Positions 23,847 to 33,148 are shown, numbered from the stretch's first letter. The stretch is DNA of 64,000 nucleotides from Streptomyces sp. NRRL S-244 (GCF_000717915.1 NZ_JOCX01000007.1:124001-188000), one strand, 5' to 3'. Numbers and translations are program-made. The notes: generated by a model not told the origin, from the sequence alone.

Positions 23847-24755
23847 ATGCCTTGCCGTAAGTCACTCACACTGTTGGCCGCAGCCGCGTTGCTCTCCCTC
23901 GGGGCCCCGGCGGCGGTCGCCCACGCGGCCGACGCCACCTGCTTCGGGCAGCCCGCGACCATCACGGGGTCGGGCACGATCACCGGGACGGAGGGCAACG
24001 ACGTCATCATCGGGTCGGCGGCGGCGGACACCATCGACGGTCTCGGCGGAGACGACCTGATCTGTGGTCTGGGCGGGAACGACACGATCGCGGGCGGCCT
24101 CGGCAACGACCAGCTGGATGGCGGCGAAGGCGCGGATCTCATGCGTGGCGACCTGCTCTCGACGAGGGCTGCCGTGGACGGCGGGGGCAACGACGTCCTC
24201 TTCGGCGGGCCGGGTGACGACCGCATGGGCGGCGACAGCATGGCCTTCGGCTCCAGCGCGTCGGGCGGGGGCGACGACGTCCTGTTCGGCGAGGCGGGGA
24301 ACGACGCCATGATCGGCGACAGCCGGGGCGGCATCAACGCGACCGGCGGCGGCAGGGACGTCCTGGACGGCGGGGCCGGAGACGACAGCCTCACCGGCGA
24401 TTCCTCCGCCGAGGGCGCCGCGACCGGCAACGGCGAGGACGTACTCCTGGGCGGAGCCGGCGTGGACACCATCATCGGTGACAGCAACTCGGGCCACGCC
24501 GCGCACGGCAAGGGCGAGGGCCTGACCGGCAAGCCCGCGCACCTGAACGGCAAGCCCGCGCGCCCGGCCGGCCAGGGCCGCCCGACCCCGGCGGCGAAGC
24601 CCGCGCAGGGCGCACCGGTCGCGCCCGTCGCCCCGGACGCGGCGGCGGGCGGCAACGACGTCATCGACGGGGGCGAGGACGCGAAGGACAGCTGCGACGG
24701 CTCGGGCGGAGCCGACATCGCGGTGCGCTGCGAGACCATGTCGAACGTGCCGTAA
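23847..24755 (+). CDS. Secreted RTX-like calcium-binding beta-roll protein
   Basis: A 302-residue protein with a signal peptide (residues 1-27, VAHAADA) and RTX nonapeptides from about residue 48 (GTEGNDVIIGSAA, GLGGDDLICGLGGNDTIAGGLGNDQLDGG). From about 113 the nonapeptides are embedded in four copies of a 27-residue unit of the form DVLxGGxGDDxMxGDSxxxG plus a Gly-rich end. A Pro/Ala/Lys linker (about 220-262) leads to a final GGNDVIDGGEDAKDSCDGSGGAD. It should fold on Ca2+ outside the cell. RTX proteins normally carry an enzyme; none is present, so it may be structural. Good ribosome site CGGAGG. Confidence 0.9.
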   Translation: MPCRKSLTLLAAAALLSLGAPAAVAHAADATCFGQPATITGSGTITGTEGNDVIIGSAAADTIDGLGGDDLICGLGGNDTIAGGLGNDQLDGGEGADLMRGDLLSTRAAVDGGGNDVLFGGPGDDRMGGDSMAFGSSASGGGDDVLFGEAGNDAMIGDSRGGINATGGGRDVLDGGAGDDSLTGDSSAEGAATGNGEDVLLGGAGVDTIIGDSNSGHAAHGKGEGLTGKPAHLNGKPARPAGQGRPTPAAKPAQGAPVAPVAPDAAAGGNDVIDGGEDAKDSCDGSGGADIAVRCETMSNVP

Positions 24756-24786
24756 CCCGCGACGAGCGGCGCCCGCGCCGCCGCGG

Positions 24787-25467
24787 TCAGCGGATCGCGT
24801 AGCGCGCGGCGATGCCGTCGATGACGATCTGCAGACCCTCTTCGAAGTGCTCGTCGTACTCCTCGAAGAGGTGCGTACCGGCGGCCGCGGCGAGTGGGTA
24901 GTCGGCCAGGCGCTCGCCGCGCTCGGCCACGTCGTAGCCGTCCCGGCGCTCGCCCGGGGCGGGGTGGACGCCTTGTTCCTCGATCACGAACCCGAGCGTG
25001 TAGGAGAAGGCGGTCGCCATGGCCCGTACGGCCTGCGGCAGTTCGAACCCGTGCGCCAGCAGGGCGCGCAGATAGGCCTCGGACTGTTCGGCGTGCTCGG
25101 TTCCGGTGAAGCGTGAGCCGGTGAACACGCGGGCGCCGTCGCGGTACGCGAGCAGGGCCCGGCGCAGCCGGCGATTGGCGCTCAGCATCCGCTCCCGCCA
25201 GGGCGCCGAGGCATCGTCCGGCCCGGTCTCCTCCGGGCTGGTGACCATGCGCCGGAACATCTCCGTGGCCATCTCGTCGATCAGCTCTTGCTTGTTCTTG
25301 AAGTGCCAGTACAGCGCCGGCGCCTTCACATCCAGCTCCTGCGCGATGGCGCGGAGGGTGAGCTTGTCGAGCCCGCCCTCGTTCAGCAGCCGCAGCGCGG
25401 TCTCGGCGACGGTCAGGCGGGTCAGGGGCGGGACGCGCGGCGGGGTCTGCTGCGGCTTGCCGTTCAT
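24787..25467 (-). CDS. TetR-family repressor (TetR_C type)
   Basis: A 226-residue regulator. The N-terminal HTH (about residues 17-62) has TLRAIAQELDVKAPALYWHFKNKQELIDEMA, very close to class TetR. The C-terminal domain, with ATAFSYTLGFVIEEQGVHP and FEEGLQIVIDG, is the TetR_C ligand-binding core of tetracycline-type repressors. Divergent from a flavin hydroxylase across 135 nt that contain two matching palindromes. By analogy with TetR/OtrR pairs it should repress itself and the hydroxylase until an aromatic or polyketide ligand binds. Confidence 0.94.
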   Translation of the reverse strand: MNGKPQQTPPRVPPLTRLTVAETALRLLNEGGLDKLTLRAIAQELDVKAPALYWHFKNKQELIDEMATEMFRRMVTSPEETGPDDASAPWRERMLSANRRLRRALLAYRDGARVFTGSRFTGTEHAEQSEAYLRALLAHGFELPQAVRAMATAFSYTLGFVIEEQGVHPAPGERRDGYDVAERGERLADYPLAAAAGTHLFEEYDEHFEEGLQIVIDGIAARYAIR

Positions 25468-25516
25468 CGTCTGCCTCTGTCTCCCGGGGCGGTTCACTCT
25501 TCCGTGGCGTTGACAG

Positions 25517-25531
25517 CTTAACAGCGTTAAG
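25517..25531. promoter_or_regulatory. TetR operator 1
   Basis: CTTAAC AGC GTTAAG, a perfect 6-bp-arm palindrome with 3-nt spacer, immediately after TTGACA (25510-25515). Confidence 0.8.
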
Positions 25532-25554
25532 GGCACTCTTGCGGGACGAGGCTC

Positions 25555-25569
25555 CTTAACGTTGTTAAG
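25555..25569. promoter_or_regulatory. TetR operator 2
   Basis: CTTAAC GTT GTTAAG. Both arms are identical to operator 1; the centres are 38 bp apart. It lies 34 nt before the hydroxylase ATG, over its probable promoter. Confidence 0.8.
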
Positions 25570-25602
25570 TGGCTATGGCGGAGTGAGCGAACGGGGAGAC
25601 CG

Positions 25603-27090
25603 ATGAACCAGCGGCAGTACCAAGAAGACCGAACCGATGTGCTGATCGTGGGCGCCGGTCCCACCGGCCTCGTGCTGGCCTGTGACCTTGCCCGGCGAGG
25701 CGTGCGTGCCCTGGTCGTCGAGCGGTCGCCGGAGCTGTTTCCCGGTTCCCGCGGCAAGGGCATCCAGCCCCGGACCCTGGAGGTCTTCGATGACCTCGGT
25801 GTCCTGGGGGAGGTCACGCGATGGGGCGGCCGGGCGCCGATCGGCATGACGTGGCAGGGCGGCTCCCGTGTCGGTGAGTACCGCATGTTCGAGGACGTCG
25901 AACCGACCGAGGGTGCGCCCTACACCGGGCCCGCGCTGCTGCCCCAGTGGCGCACTCAGCGGATCCTGCTCGACCGGCTCCGCGAACTGGGCGGTGACGT
26001 CGTGTTCGGAGTCGAGCTGACCGGCCTCACCCAGGACGCCGAGTCCGTGACCGCGACCCTCATGCCGGTGGGAGGCGGGAGCCCGGAGTCCGTCCGCGCG
26101 GGATACGCCGTCGCCGCCGACGGCGGCCGGTCCACGGTCCGCCGGCTCGTCGGCATCAAGATGACCGGTGAGCGCATCGACCCCGCCCCGATGCTCGTGG
26201 CCGACGTGGTCATACCGACGCTCGACCGGGACAACTGGCACATCTTCCCGCCCGCCGCGGGCGGCACGGGCTTCGCCACCCTCTGCCCCTTGCCGCATAC
26301 GCGGGAGTTCCAGTTCGTGGCCCAGCCGGCAGCGGTCGGCAAGGAGATCACGGCGGACGAAGTGCGTGCGCTGGTCGCCGCGTTCACCCACATAGCGGCC
26401 GAGGAAGTCACCGAGGTCTTGTGGGCATCGGACTTCACCGTGAACGCCGCGCTCGCCGACCGCTTCCGTGACGGCAGGGTCTTCCTCGCGGGAGACGCCG
26501 CCCACATCCACTCGCCGGCGGGCGGCCAGGGGCTCAACACCAGCGTCCAGGACGCCTACAACCTGGGCTGGAAGCTCGCCGCCGTACTGCGCGACGGAGC
26601 ACCGGAGGCGCTGCTGGACACGTACGAGGAGGAGCGCCTCCCCAATGCAGCCGCCATGCTGGGGCTGTCCACCCGCATCCACCGTGGTGAGGAGGGGCGC
26701 GGCGCCGCCACGCGCCAGCTCGGCCTCGACCAGCGCAACTCCTCACTCACCCGGGAGATACGCAGCGGCCTGGCCGACGACGCCCTGACCGCGGGAGACC
26801 GCGCGCCCGACGGCAAGCGCGACGGGCTGCGGCTCTTCGACCTCTACCGAGGCCCCCACTTCACCCTGCTCGCCGTCGACACTCCGCTGCCGGAGCGACT
26901 CCCGCCGCTCCCGGGCCTGCGCACCGCGCAGATCGGTGCGTACGAGGCCTATGGGCGCGGGCTGTACCTGATCCGCCCGGACGGATACATAGCCTGGGCC
27001 GGTCCGGGCGGCGACGCGCCCGAAGCCTCGGCCGACGACCTGCGGATCTGGACCTCCCGGGTCGCACGGCCCGCCCGGGCAGGTGTGTGA
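25603..27090 (+). CDS. FAD-dependent aromatic hydroxylase (PheA/TetX-like)
   Basis: A 495-residue group A flavoprotein monooxygenase. FAD motif GAGPTGLVLACDLARRG (about residues 17-33), central DG motif VAADGGRSTVRRL, and GDAAHIHSPAGGQGLNTSVQDAYNL (split FAD/active-site motif, about 304-328) are all intact. The C-terminal thioredoxin-like domain of phenol hydroxylases is present but short. It belongs with enzymes that hydroxylate aromatic polyketides or inactivate drugs such as rifampicin and tetracyclines. The divergent TetR_C repressor supports an inducible detoxification role (inference). GGGGAG precedes the ATG. Confidence 0.93.
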   Translation: MNQRQYQEDRTDVLIVGAGPTGLVLACDLARRGVRALVVERSPELFPGSRGKGIQPRTLEVFDDLGVLGEVTRWGGRAPIGMTWQGGSRVGEYRMFEDVEPTEGAPYTGPALLPQWRTQRILLDRLRELGGDVVFGVELTGLTQDAESVTATLMPVGGGSPESVRAGYAVAADGGRSTVRRLVGIKMTGERIDPAPMLVADVVIPTLDRDNWHIFPPAAGGTGFATLCPLPHTREFQFVAQPAAVGKEITADEVRALVAAFTHIAAEEVTEVLWASDFTVNAALADRFRDGRVFLAGDAAHIHSPAGGQGLNTSVQDAYNLGWKLAAVLRDGAPEALLDTYEEERLPNAAAMLGLSTRIHRGEEGRGAATRQLGLDQRNSSLTREIRSGLADDALTAGDRAPDGKRDGLRLFDLYRGPHFTLLAVDTPLPERLPPLPGLRTAQIGAYEAYGRGLYLIRPDGYIAWAGPGGDAPEASADDLRIWTSRVARPARAGV

Positions 27091-27095
27091 GGGGG

Positions 27096-27503
27096 CTACG
27101 GGCGAACGTAGGGGCGGGTCATGATCTCCATGTTGTGGCCGTCCGGGTCGGCGAAATAGGCACCGCGACCACCGAACAGGCGGTTGATCTGCCCCGGTTC
27201 GGAGTGGTGGGGGTCGGCGTAGTAGGTGACCCCCACCGCCTCCAGGCGGGCGATCATGCCGTCGAACCGCTCGTCGGGCACGAGGAACGCGTAGTGCTGC
27301 GGCTGGATCGGCTCGTCGGTCATCGCGTAGTAGTCGAGCGTGACGCCGTTGCCGAGGTCGACGGGCAGGAACGGCCCGAACGGAGCGCCGACCTCCAGAC
27401 CCAGGATCACGGCAAGGAACTGGGCCGACAGCCCCCGGTCCTTGGCGTGGACGACGGTGTGGTTCAACTGGACGGCGTTCGGGTACTGCTGGGCGTTCGG
27501 CAT
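27096..27503 (-). CDS. VOC (glyoxalase-like) family protein
   Basis: A 135-residue single VOC domain: NHTVVHAKDRGLSAQFLAVILGL at the N terminus, HYAFLVPDERFDGMIARLE in the middle and FADPDGHNMEIMTRP at the end. His15, His70 and Glu128 could form the metal site of a dioxygenase-type member. Convergent with the hydroxylase gene (5 nt apart), so no operon link. No substrate can be named. Confidence 0.9.
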   Translation of the reverse strand: MPNAQQYPNAVQLNHTVVHAKDRGLSAQFLAVILGLEVGAPFGPFLPVDLGNGVTLDYYAMTDEPIQPQHYAFLVPDERFDGMIARLEAVGVTYYADPHHSEPGQINRLFGGRGAYFADPDGHNMEIMTRPYVRP

Positions 27504-27717
27504 GAGTGAGGTGTCTCCGGTTTCGGGTTTCCGTGGGAAGGCGCCGCACGCGGGCGCCGGGCGCAAGAAACGCGGAGAAAGGGCGGGCTCCTGGCCCGCC
27601 TCGGGCTCACGCCGAGGCCGGGAACCCTACTCGTACATGGCTCAAGGCCGACCCGGCAGTCACCCGGACGACCTTAGTGATCATCACCGGCCCGCGCAAC
27701 GTGTATTTCCCGCCGGG

Positions 27718-29211
27718 TCACCGGCGCGTTCTGACCGCTGCCCGCACCCACGCGCGCTCCTGCAGACGAAGGCGGGGCACTGTCCCGAGCACCGGCGGAC
27801 CCCACGCCACGAGCGCCGCCACGGCAGCCGACGCCCCCGTGACGGCGGCGAACCCGTAGGACCAGGTCGCCGAAGTCCCACTGGGCAGCACGATGAACAG
27901 CAGCACCAGCATCGCCAGCCGCGCCCGCGTGCTCTCCATCAGTCGCCAGGCCGCCGCCGCCAGCGGCACCATCCCCCACAGCACGTACCAGGGCTGTACG
28001 ACCGGAGCGGTCACCACCAGCCCCAGCAGCGCCATGCCGGTGGCGTACTCGGGACCCGTACGCGGCGCACGCCACGCGCAGAAGCCCACCAGACACACGC
28101 CCAGCAGCATCCCCACCGACCGGGCGGCGGCGATCGCATCGGCCGCGGTACCCAGGCCGAACCCCTCGGACAGCAGCCCGAGCACCCGGCCCACGTCCGT
28201 ACTCGGCGAGAGCACCGTGTAGACCTGCGCGGGTCCCCGCAGCGTCGACAGCCACCCCCAGCCCTGGCCGCACACGGTCACGCCCAGCACCAGCGCCGCC
28301 AGACCCACCAGCGCGATCCCGGCCGCCCGCAGCCATGCCGCACGCCGGTCCGGCCGCCCGCCGACGGACCACGCGGCGGCGCACAGCAGAGCCACCGCGG
28401 CGGGCACCTTGACCAGCGCGGCCGCGACGAGCACGACGGTGCCCAGAACCCAGTGCCCCCGGCGGAAGGCCACCAGCCCCGCCACCATCAGGCCGATCAT
28501 CAGCGCCTCGTTGTGGGCACCGCCCACCAGGTGCACCAGGGCGAGCGGGTTGAGCACGGTCGCCCACAGCGCCCCGGCCTCCCCGCCTCCGGATGCGGAA
28601 CCCCGCTCGGAACCCCACTCGGAGGCGAGCCGCCCCACGCCCCAGACGATCAGCGCCAGCCCGCACAGGGCCAGCAGCCGCATGCCCAGCACCGCGGCCA
28701 CCGTGTGGTGCTCGCCCGTGACGGCCACCACGGCCCGCGTCGCCGCGACGGCCACCGGCCCGTACGGCGCCGGTGCGTCCTGCCACACCTCCGGCACGTT
28801 GCCGGCGAGCGTGCCGCCGAGCGCCGACGGCCCCAGCCGGTACACGTCCCAGCCCCGGACCGCCAGCGCGCCCTGCGCGACGTAGCTGTACGCGTCATTG
28901 CTGAAGATCAGCGGGCCCGGGACGAGCGGCAGGACCCAGGACCACAGCACGGAGCGCAGCCGTCTCGGGCCGACCGGCTCCCCGGCCCGCAGCAGCCCGC
29001 CCAGCCGCCACCAGGCGACCACGAGCAGTACCAGCCCGGCGTACGCCGCCGCCGCTCCCAGCACCGTGTGCGCCGGGCTCCGCTGCGCCCACACCCCGTC
29101 CGGAACGCCGAAGGGCAGCGCGCCCGCCGACCAGCTCCCGGCGGCCAGTAGCACCGACCCGAGCATTCCGAGCAGTCGGCAACCCCGGACCGTGACCCCC
29201 ACCTCAGACAT
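27718..29211 (-). CDS. mptB: Polyprenol-phosphomannose-dependent alpha-(1-6)-mannosyltransferase, MptB family
   Basis: A 497-residue GT-C membrane glycosyltransferase with about 12 hydrophobic segments. The first large outer loop has FSNDAYSYVAQGALAVRGWDVY, containing the acidic catalytic pair typical of GT-C enzymes, and further motifs NPLALVHLVGGAHNEALMIG and VQPWYVLWGM. MptB starts the mannan core of lipomannan in corynebacteria and mycobacteria; Streptomyces homologues are thought to serve cell-envelope mannosylation. Monocistronic by spacing. Confidence 0.9.
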   Translation of the reverse strand: MSEVGVTVRGCRLLGMLGSVLLAAGSWSAGALPFGVPDGVWAQRSPAHTVLGAAAAYAGLVLLVVAWWRLGGLLRAGEPVGPRRLRSVLWSWVLPLVPGPLIFSNDAYSYVAQGALAVRGWDVYRLGPSALGGTLAGNVPEVWQDAPAPYGPVAVAATRAVVAVTGEHHTVAAVLGMRLLALCGLALIVWGVGRLASEWGSERGSASGGGEAGALWATVLNPLALVHLVGGAHNEALMIGLMVAGLVAFRRGHWVLGTVVLVAAALVKVPAAVALLCAAAWSVGGRPDRRAAWLRAAGIALVGLAALVLGVTVCGQGWGWLSTLRGPAQVYTVLSPSTDVGRVLGLLSEGFGLGTAADAIAAARSVGMLLGVCLVGFCAWRAPRTGPEYATGMALLGLVVTAPVVQPWYVLWGMVPLAAAAWRLMESTRARLAMLVLLFIVLPSGTSATWSYGFAAVTGASAAVAALVAWGPPVLGTVPRLRLQERAWVRAAVRTRR

Positions 29212-29298
29212 GGCGGCAGCCTAGGGTGGGCAACACCGGTGATCGGCCTGCCCGAGGCATCGGGGAGGTGAATTTCGCGCGTCCTTACTGCAATCGGG

Positions 29299-30534
29299 TC
29301 ATGCCGACGGGCCGAGCCGGACGGGCAGCGAACGGTGGCCGTTGCTGATGAGGGAGGTGACGGGCAGGAGCTCGTCGGCGGGCACCGCCGGCTCGATGGC
29401 AGGGAAGCGGTCGAACAGCGCTTCGAGCGCGGTCGCGACCTCCAGCCGGGCCAGCGGGGCGCCGAGACAGAAGTGGACCCCGTGCCCGAACGCGAGGTGG
29501 TCCTTCGTGACCCGCGTGGCATCGAAGGTGTCGGCGTCCGGCCCGTGCCAGTCGGGGTGCCGGTTGGCCGCGGCGTACGAGGCGAGGATCGCCTCCCCCT
29601 TGGCTATGGTCCGCCCGTCGGCCAGCGGGATGTCGGCCAGCGCGAAGCGCATCGGCAGGTGCTTCACGGCCGACTCGTGCCGCAGGGTCTCCTCGACGAC
29701 GTCGCTCCAGCTGCTGCGCCCGGCGCGGACGTGGTCCAGCTGGGCGGGGTCGGCGAGCAGGGCGGTGACCGCCTGGTCGATGACGTTGACGGTCGTCTCG
29801 TACCCGGCGCTGATCATCAGGATCAGGGTGTCGCTCAGCTCGGAGTCCGAGAGCGCGGAGCCATCGCCCTCCTCGTCGCGGGCGGCGATGAGCAGGGAGG
29901 TCATGTCGTCACCGGGCACGGCGCGCTTGGCGGCGATGAGCTCGGCGAGGACCTCGTAGACCCGGACCGTGTTCGCCGCGGCCTCCTCGGGGGTGAGGGT
30001 CGTGTCGAAGACCCCGTCCACCACCGTACGGAAGTCAGCGCGCTGCTCCTGGGGGAGGCCCATCAGGTGTCCGATGACCGCGATGGGCAGCGGGTAGGCG
30101 AGCCGTTCGCGCAGGTCGGTCACCTCGCCCGGCGGCAGGGCGGCGAGCTCGTCGAGGAGGCCGGTGACGATGTCCTCGACGGTGTCACGGAGCAGAGCCA
30201 CACGGCGGGCGCTGAACGCGGGCGCCACCATCCGGCGCAGCCGCCGGTGGTCGGCTCCGTACGCGGTGAACATGTTGGTCACCGCGACCCAGAGGGCGAG
30301 CGGCCAGGTCTGGACGGCCTGCTCGAACTCCGGCCAGTGCGCGCGGGCGTCCTTGGACACGTCCGGGCTGGTGAGCAACTCCTTGAGCAGAGTGGGGTCG
30401 GTGACGGCCCAGGCCGTTACGCCGAGTATGTCGACGCGGGCCGCGGGCCCTTGGGCGCGCAGCAGCCGGTGCTCCGCGTGCCGGTCGGCGCCGGCGGGGT
30501 CGAGGACCAGCGGTGCGGTCGGGGCCGGTTTCAC
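29299..30534 (-). CDS. Cytochrome P450
   Basis: A 411-residue bacterial class I P450. The I-helix oxygen-activation motif is ISAGYETTV (AGxET), the K-helix ExxR is ETLRHESAV, and the heme loop is FGHGVHFCLGAPLARLE with the ligand Cys. No signal or membrane anchor. It resembles CYP107/CYP105-type Streptomyces enzymes that hydroxylate macrolides, terpenes or xenobiotics. The GTG start at 30534 follows GAAGGAG. No ferredoxin gene is adjacent, so it must use a distant redox partner. Stands alone. Confidence 0.95.
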   Translation of the reverse strand: MKPAPTAPLVLDPAGADRHAEHRLLRAQGPAARVDILGVTAWAVTDPTLLKELLTSPDVSKDARAHWPEFEQAVQTWPLALWVAVTNMFTAYGADHRRLRRMVAPAFSARRVALLRDTVEDIVTGLLDELAALPPGEVTDLRERLAYPLPIAVIGHLMGLPQEQRADFRTVVDGVFDTTLTPEEAAANTVRVYEVLAELIAAKRAVPGDDMTSLLIAARDEEGDGSALSDSELSDTLILMISAGYETTVNVIDQAVTALLADPAQLDHVRAGRSSWSDVVEETLRHESAVKHLPMRFALADIPLADGRTIAKGEAILASYAAANRHPDWHGPDADTFDATRVTKDHLAFGHGVHFCLGAPLARLEVATALEALFDRFPAIEPAVPADELLPVTSLISNGHRSLPVRLGPSA

Positions 30535-30671
30535 GCGGGACTCCTTCGCGAGGTGGTGTAAGAGCTGTTCTTGGCGGTGTGAGGTTCTCTCCGTCTCCCG
30601 CACAACGTGCGTGGTGGGCGGGGCGTTCCACGGACGGCCGGCAAGGACGGCCGGCAGGCAGGCAGGGACGG

Positions 30672-32981
30672 TCAGACGATCTGCCACCGCTGGTAGGCCG
30701 TACCGGAACCCGGCTGCTGCGTGGCCAGGGCGCCGTCCGCCCCGGACGCGGTGGTCAGCAGGAGCGCGCTCTTCTTGTTGGCCACCGAGTAGTCGCCCCC
30801 GCCGAGCGCGGTGAGCAGCCAGCGCTGGCTGTCCGCGCCCGTGCAGGCGGCCTGGACGACGGCGGCGCCGGGCGCCGTGGAGCCGCCCGACACGTCCGCG
30901 CAGAGCCTCGACGATCCGTTGGCCATCGAGTAGGAGCCGTCGGCGTTGGGCGTCAGCTGCCACTGCTGGTTGGGGCCGCCGTGCGGGGTCCAGGTGATCA
31001 GCTGCGTACCCGGCGCGCTCGAACTCCCCGGGTCGTCGAGGGCCTTGCCGGCCGCGCTGAGGGTCCGGGCGCCGCTCAACTGGCCGCCGTACACCTCGAA
31101 CTCGTACAGCGAATAGCCGTACGCGGTGCCGCGCTTGGTCCCGTACACGCGGATGTAGCGGCCCGATCCGGACAGGCCGGTGAGCTCCTGGACCCCTCCG
31201 GCGCCGGTCGTCGTGGTGTACACGGTGCGCCAGGTCGCGGCGTCGTCGGAGAGCTGGATCTGGAAGGCCTTTCCGTACGCGGCCTCCCAGCGCAGCACCA
31301 CGCGGCTCACGGCCTGGCCGGACCCCAGGTCGACCTGGAGCCACTGCGGGTCGGCGTACGCGCTGGACCAGCGGGTGCCGGGGTCCCCGTCGGTGGCCGA
31401 CGACGCCGGGAAGGCGGCGGTCTCGGTGCTGGAGGCGGTGGTCGGCCGGTTGCGGGCGAGGTTGCCGGGCTGGGCGAGACCGGGCCATGCGGGGTTGTGC
31501 CCGACCGCGGCCGCGAGCGGGGTGAAGGCGGCGTACGTGGCGGCCGGCTTGGGGGAGCCCCAGGTCTGCTGGGCCAGGGCGCGCAGCGGGTACATGATGC
31601 CCGCGGCGATCTGCTCCTCCGTCTCGGCGGTGGGGTTGTCGCACCACACGTGGATCAGCGAGCCGGGGTTCTTCGAGGGGTCGGTGAGGGTGGCCCCGCC
31701 CTCGAAGCGGTCGGGGGTCCAGGTCTCGTACATCCACTTGGTGTCGGGTTTGGCGCCCCCGAGCACGTAGTACGTCGGCGTCCAGGACTCGTTGGCGACG
31801 GTGTGGCCGGCCGCGGCCAGCTGCTGCGGGGTGAGCCCGTAGCTGTACCAGTACTCGACGAGGATCCCGGGGTGCGGGGTGAGCGTCCCGTCCCCGGCCT
31901 TGATGCCGTCGTTCCACATCCGGGTGGTCTTGCCGGCCGCCCGCACCAGGTCGTCGGCCCAGTTCACGAACCCGTAGTAGGTGTCCTTGGCGGTGGCGCC
32001 CGCCCCGTAGTGGGCGCGGGCGTATCTGAGCAGCTGCGGGTACTTGGCGTAGTCGGTGACGTATTCGTCCGCGCCGATGTGCCAGTACGGGGCCGGGAAC
32101 AGCGGCAGGTACTCGTTCACCAGGTCCTTGATCAGGGTGTACGAGGCCGGCAGTGAGAGGTCGATGAAATCGGGACTGGCCGTGCCGGAACTGTTCTTGA
32201 GCTTGAGCTCCGGGTGGGCGGCCAGGACGGCGTTCATGTGCCCCGGAGTGTCGATCTCGGGAACGATCGTGACGTGGTACTTCTGCCCGAGCGCGACGAG
32301 GTCGGCGATGTCCTGCTTGGAGTAGTGGTCGGCGGAGACGATCTCCGGGTGGGTGGAGCTCTCCAGCCGGAACCCGAAGGTGTCCGACAGGTGGAAGTGG
32401 AAGTAGTTGAGCTTGAGGTAGGCCAGCTCCTTGATGTGCTGCTTGACCCAGTCGACGGTGAAGAACTTCCGGCCCTGGTCGATCATGAGCCCGCGCTCCG
32501 CCTTGGCGGGCCAGTCGACCGCCGTGCCGGCGGGCACCGAGGCCGACTGGTGCAGGAGCTGGAGCACGGTACGGGTGCCGTAGAACGCGCCGGTGTCGGT
32601 CCCGGCCTGGATGGCGGCGGACTGTCCGACGGTCAGCCGGTAGCCCTCGGCGGGCAGCCCCGGGTCACCGAGGCTCAGCGCGATGTCGCCCGGGGAGGCG
32701 CTCCCGGTGACGACGGCTACGGGACGTCCGGCCAGGGCTCCCAGGTCCTCGGCGAAAGTGGCGGCCTCGTCGGAGAGCTGGGCGGCGTAGGCGGGATCGA
32801 CGGTGATCCGGCTGGTCCCGGTGAAGGTGTAGGCACCGGTGCCGGCCGTCCACTGCCGCAGCGCCGGAACGGTCTGCGGCGGCCCGGCGGCGGCCTGCGC
32901 GGGTCCGGCGACGGCGACGGCGGGCAAGGAGAGCGCGGCCACCGCGCAGACGGCGGCGATGAGCAATCTGAGCAGACGCAT
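30672..32981 (-). CDS. Secreted GH20 beta-N-acetylhexosaminidase with F5/8-type C and ricin-B domains
   Basis: A 769-residue modular enzyme. Signal peptide (1-31), GH20 N-terminal domain (about 35-155), GH20 TIM barrel (about 160-480) with the catalytic pair Asp305-Glu306 in WHIGADEY, a discoidin/CBM32-like domain (about 510-630; NLARNRPTTASS, WLQVDLGSGQAVSRVVLRWE) and a ricin-type beta-trefoil (about 640-769) with QQW and QRW motifs. It releases GlcNAc or GalNAc from chitin or host-type glycans outside the cell; the lectin domains would hold it to polymer. I start at the ATG (32981) with GGGGA upstream. Expression may depend on the 11-nt direct repeat upstream. Confidence 0.94.
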   Translation of the reverse strand: MRLLRLLIAAVCAVAALSLPAVAVAGPAQAAAGPPQTVPALRQWTAGTGAYTFTGTSRITVDPAYAAQLSDEAATFAEDLGALAGRPVAVVTGSASPGDIALSLGDPGLPAEGYRLTVGQSAAIQAGTDTGAFYGTRTVLQLLHQSASVPAGTAVDWPAKAERGLMIDQGRKFFTVDWVKQHIKELAYLKLNYFHFHLSDTFGFRLESSTHPEIVSADHYSKQDIADLVALGQKYHVTIVPEIDTPGHMNAVLAAHPELKLKNSSGTASPDFIDLSLPASYTLIKDLVNEYLPLFPAPYWHIGADEYVTDYAKYPQLLRYARAHYGAGATAKDTYYGFVNWADDLVRAAGKTTRMWNDGIKAGDGTLTPHPGILVEYWYSYGLTPQQLAAAGHTVANESWTPTYYVLGGAKPDTKWMYETWTPDRFEGGATLTDPSKNPGSLIHVWCDNPTAETEEQIAAGIMYPLRALAQQTWGSPKPAATYAAFTPLAAAVGHNPAWPGLAQPGNLARNRPTTASSTETAAFPASSATDGDPGTRWSSAYADPQWLQVDLGSGQAVSRVVLRWEAAYGKAFQIQLSDDAATWRTVYTTTTGAGGVQELTGLSGSGRYIRVYGTKRGTAYGYSLYEFEVYGGQLSGARTLSAAGKALDDPGSSSAPGTQLITWTPHGGPNQQWQLTPNADGSYSMANGSSRLCADVSGGSTAPGAAVVQAACTGADSQRWLLTALGGGDYSVANKKSALLLTTASGADGALATQQPGSGTAYQRWQIV

Positions 32982-33028
32982 GGCGAGTCCCCAAGTCATC
33001 GGAGGGAAGGGGGAGTTCAGGAGCCGGC

Positions 33029-33050
33029 CAAAGTGCAGGCAAAGTGCAGC
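33029..33050. promoter_or_regulatory. 11-nt direct repeat upstream of the GH20 gene
   Basis: CAAAGTGCAG occurs at 33029 and 33040, one helical turn apart, with a partial third (GCAGTG) following. It lies 48-69 nt before the GH20 start, in the divergent region, and could be an activator or repressor site. Confidence 0.5.
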
Positions 33051-33148
33051 GCAGTGCCGGATGCATGTCAATACCTGCTCGAAACCCCGACCGAGCGAGC
33101 AGGATCGCGCATCCACCCGTCACAGGGGTCACGTGTTACCGTCGCGCC

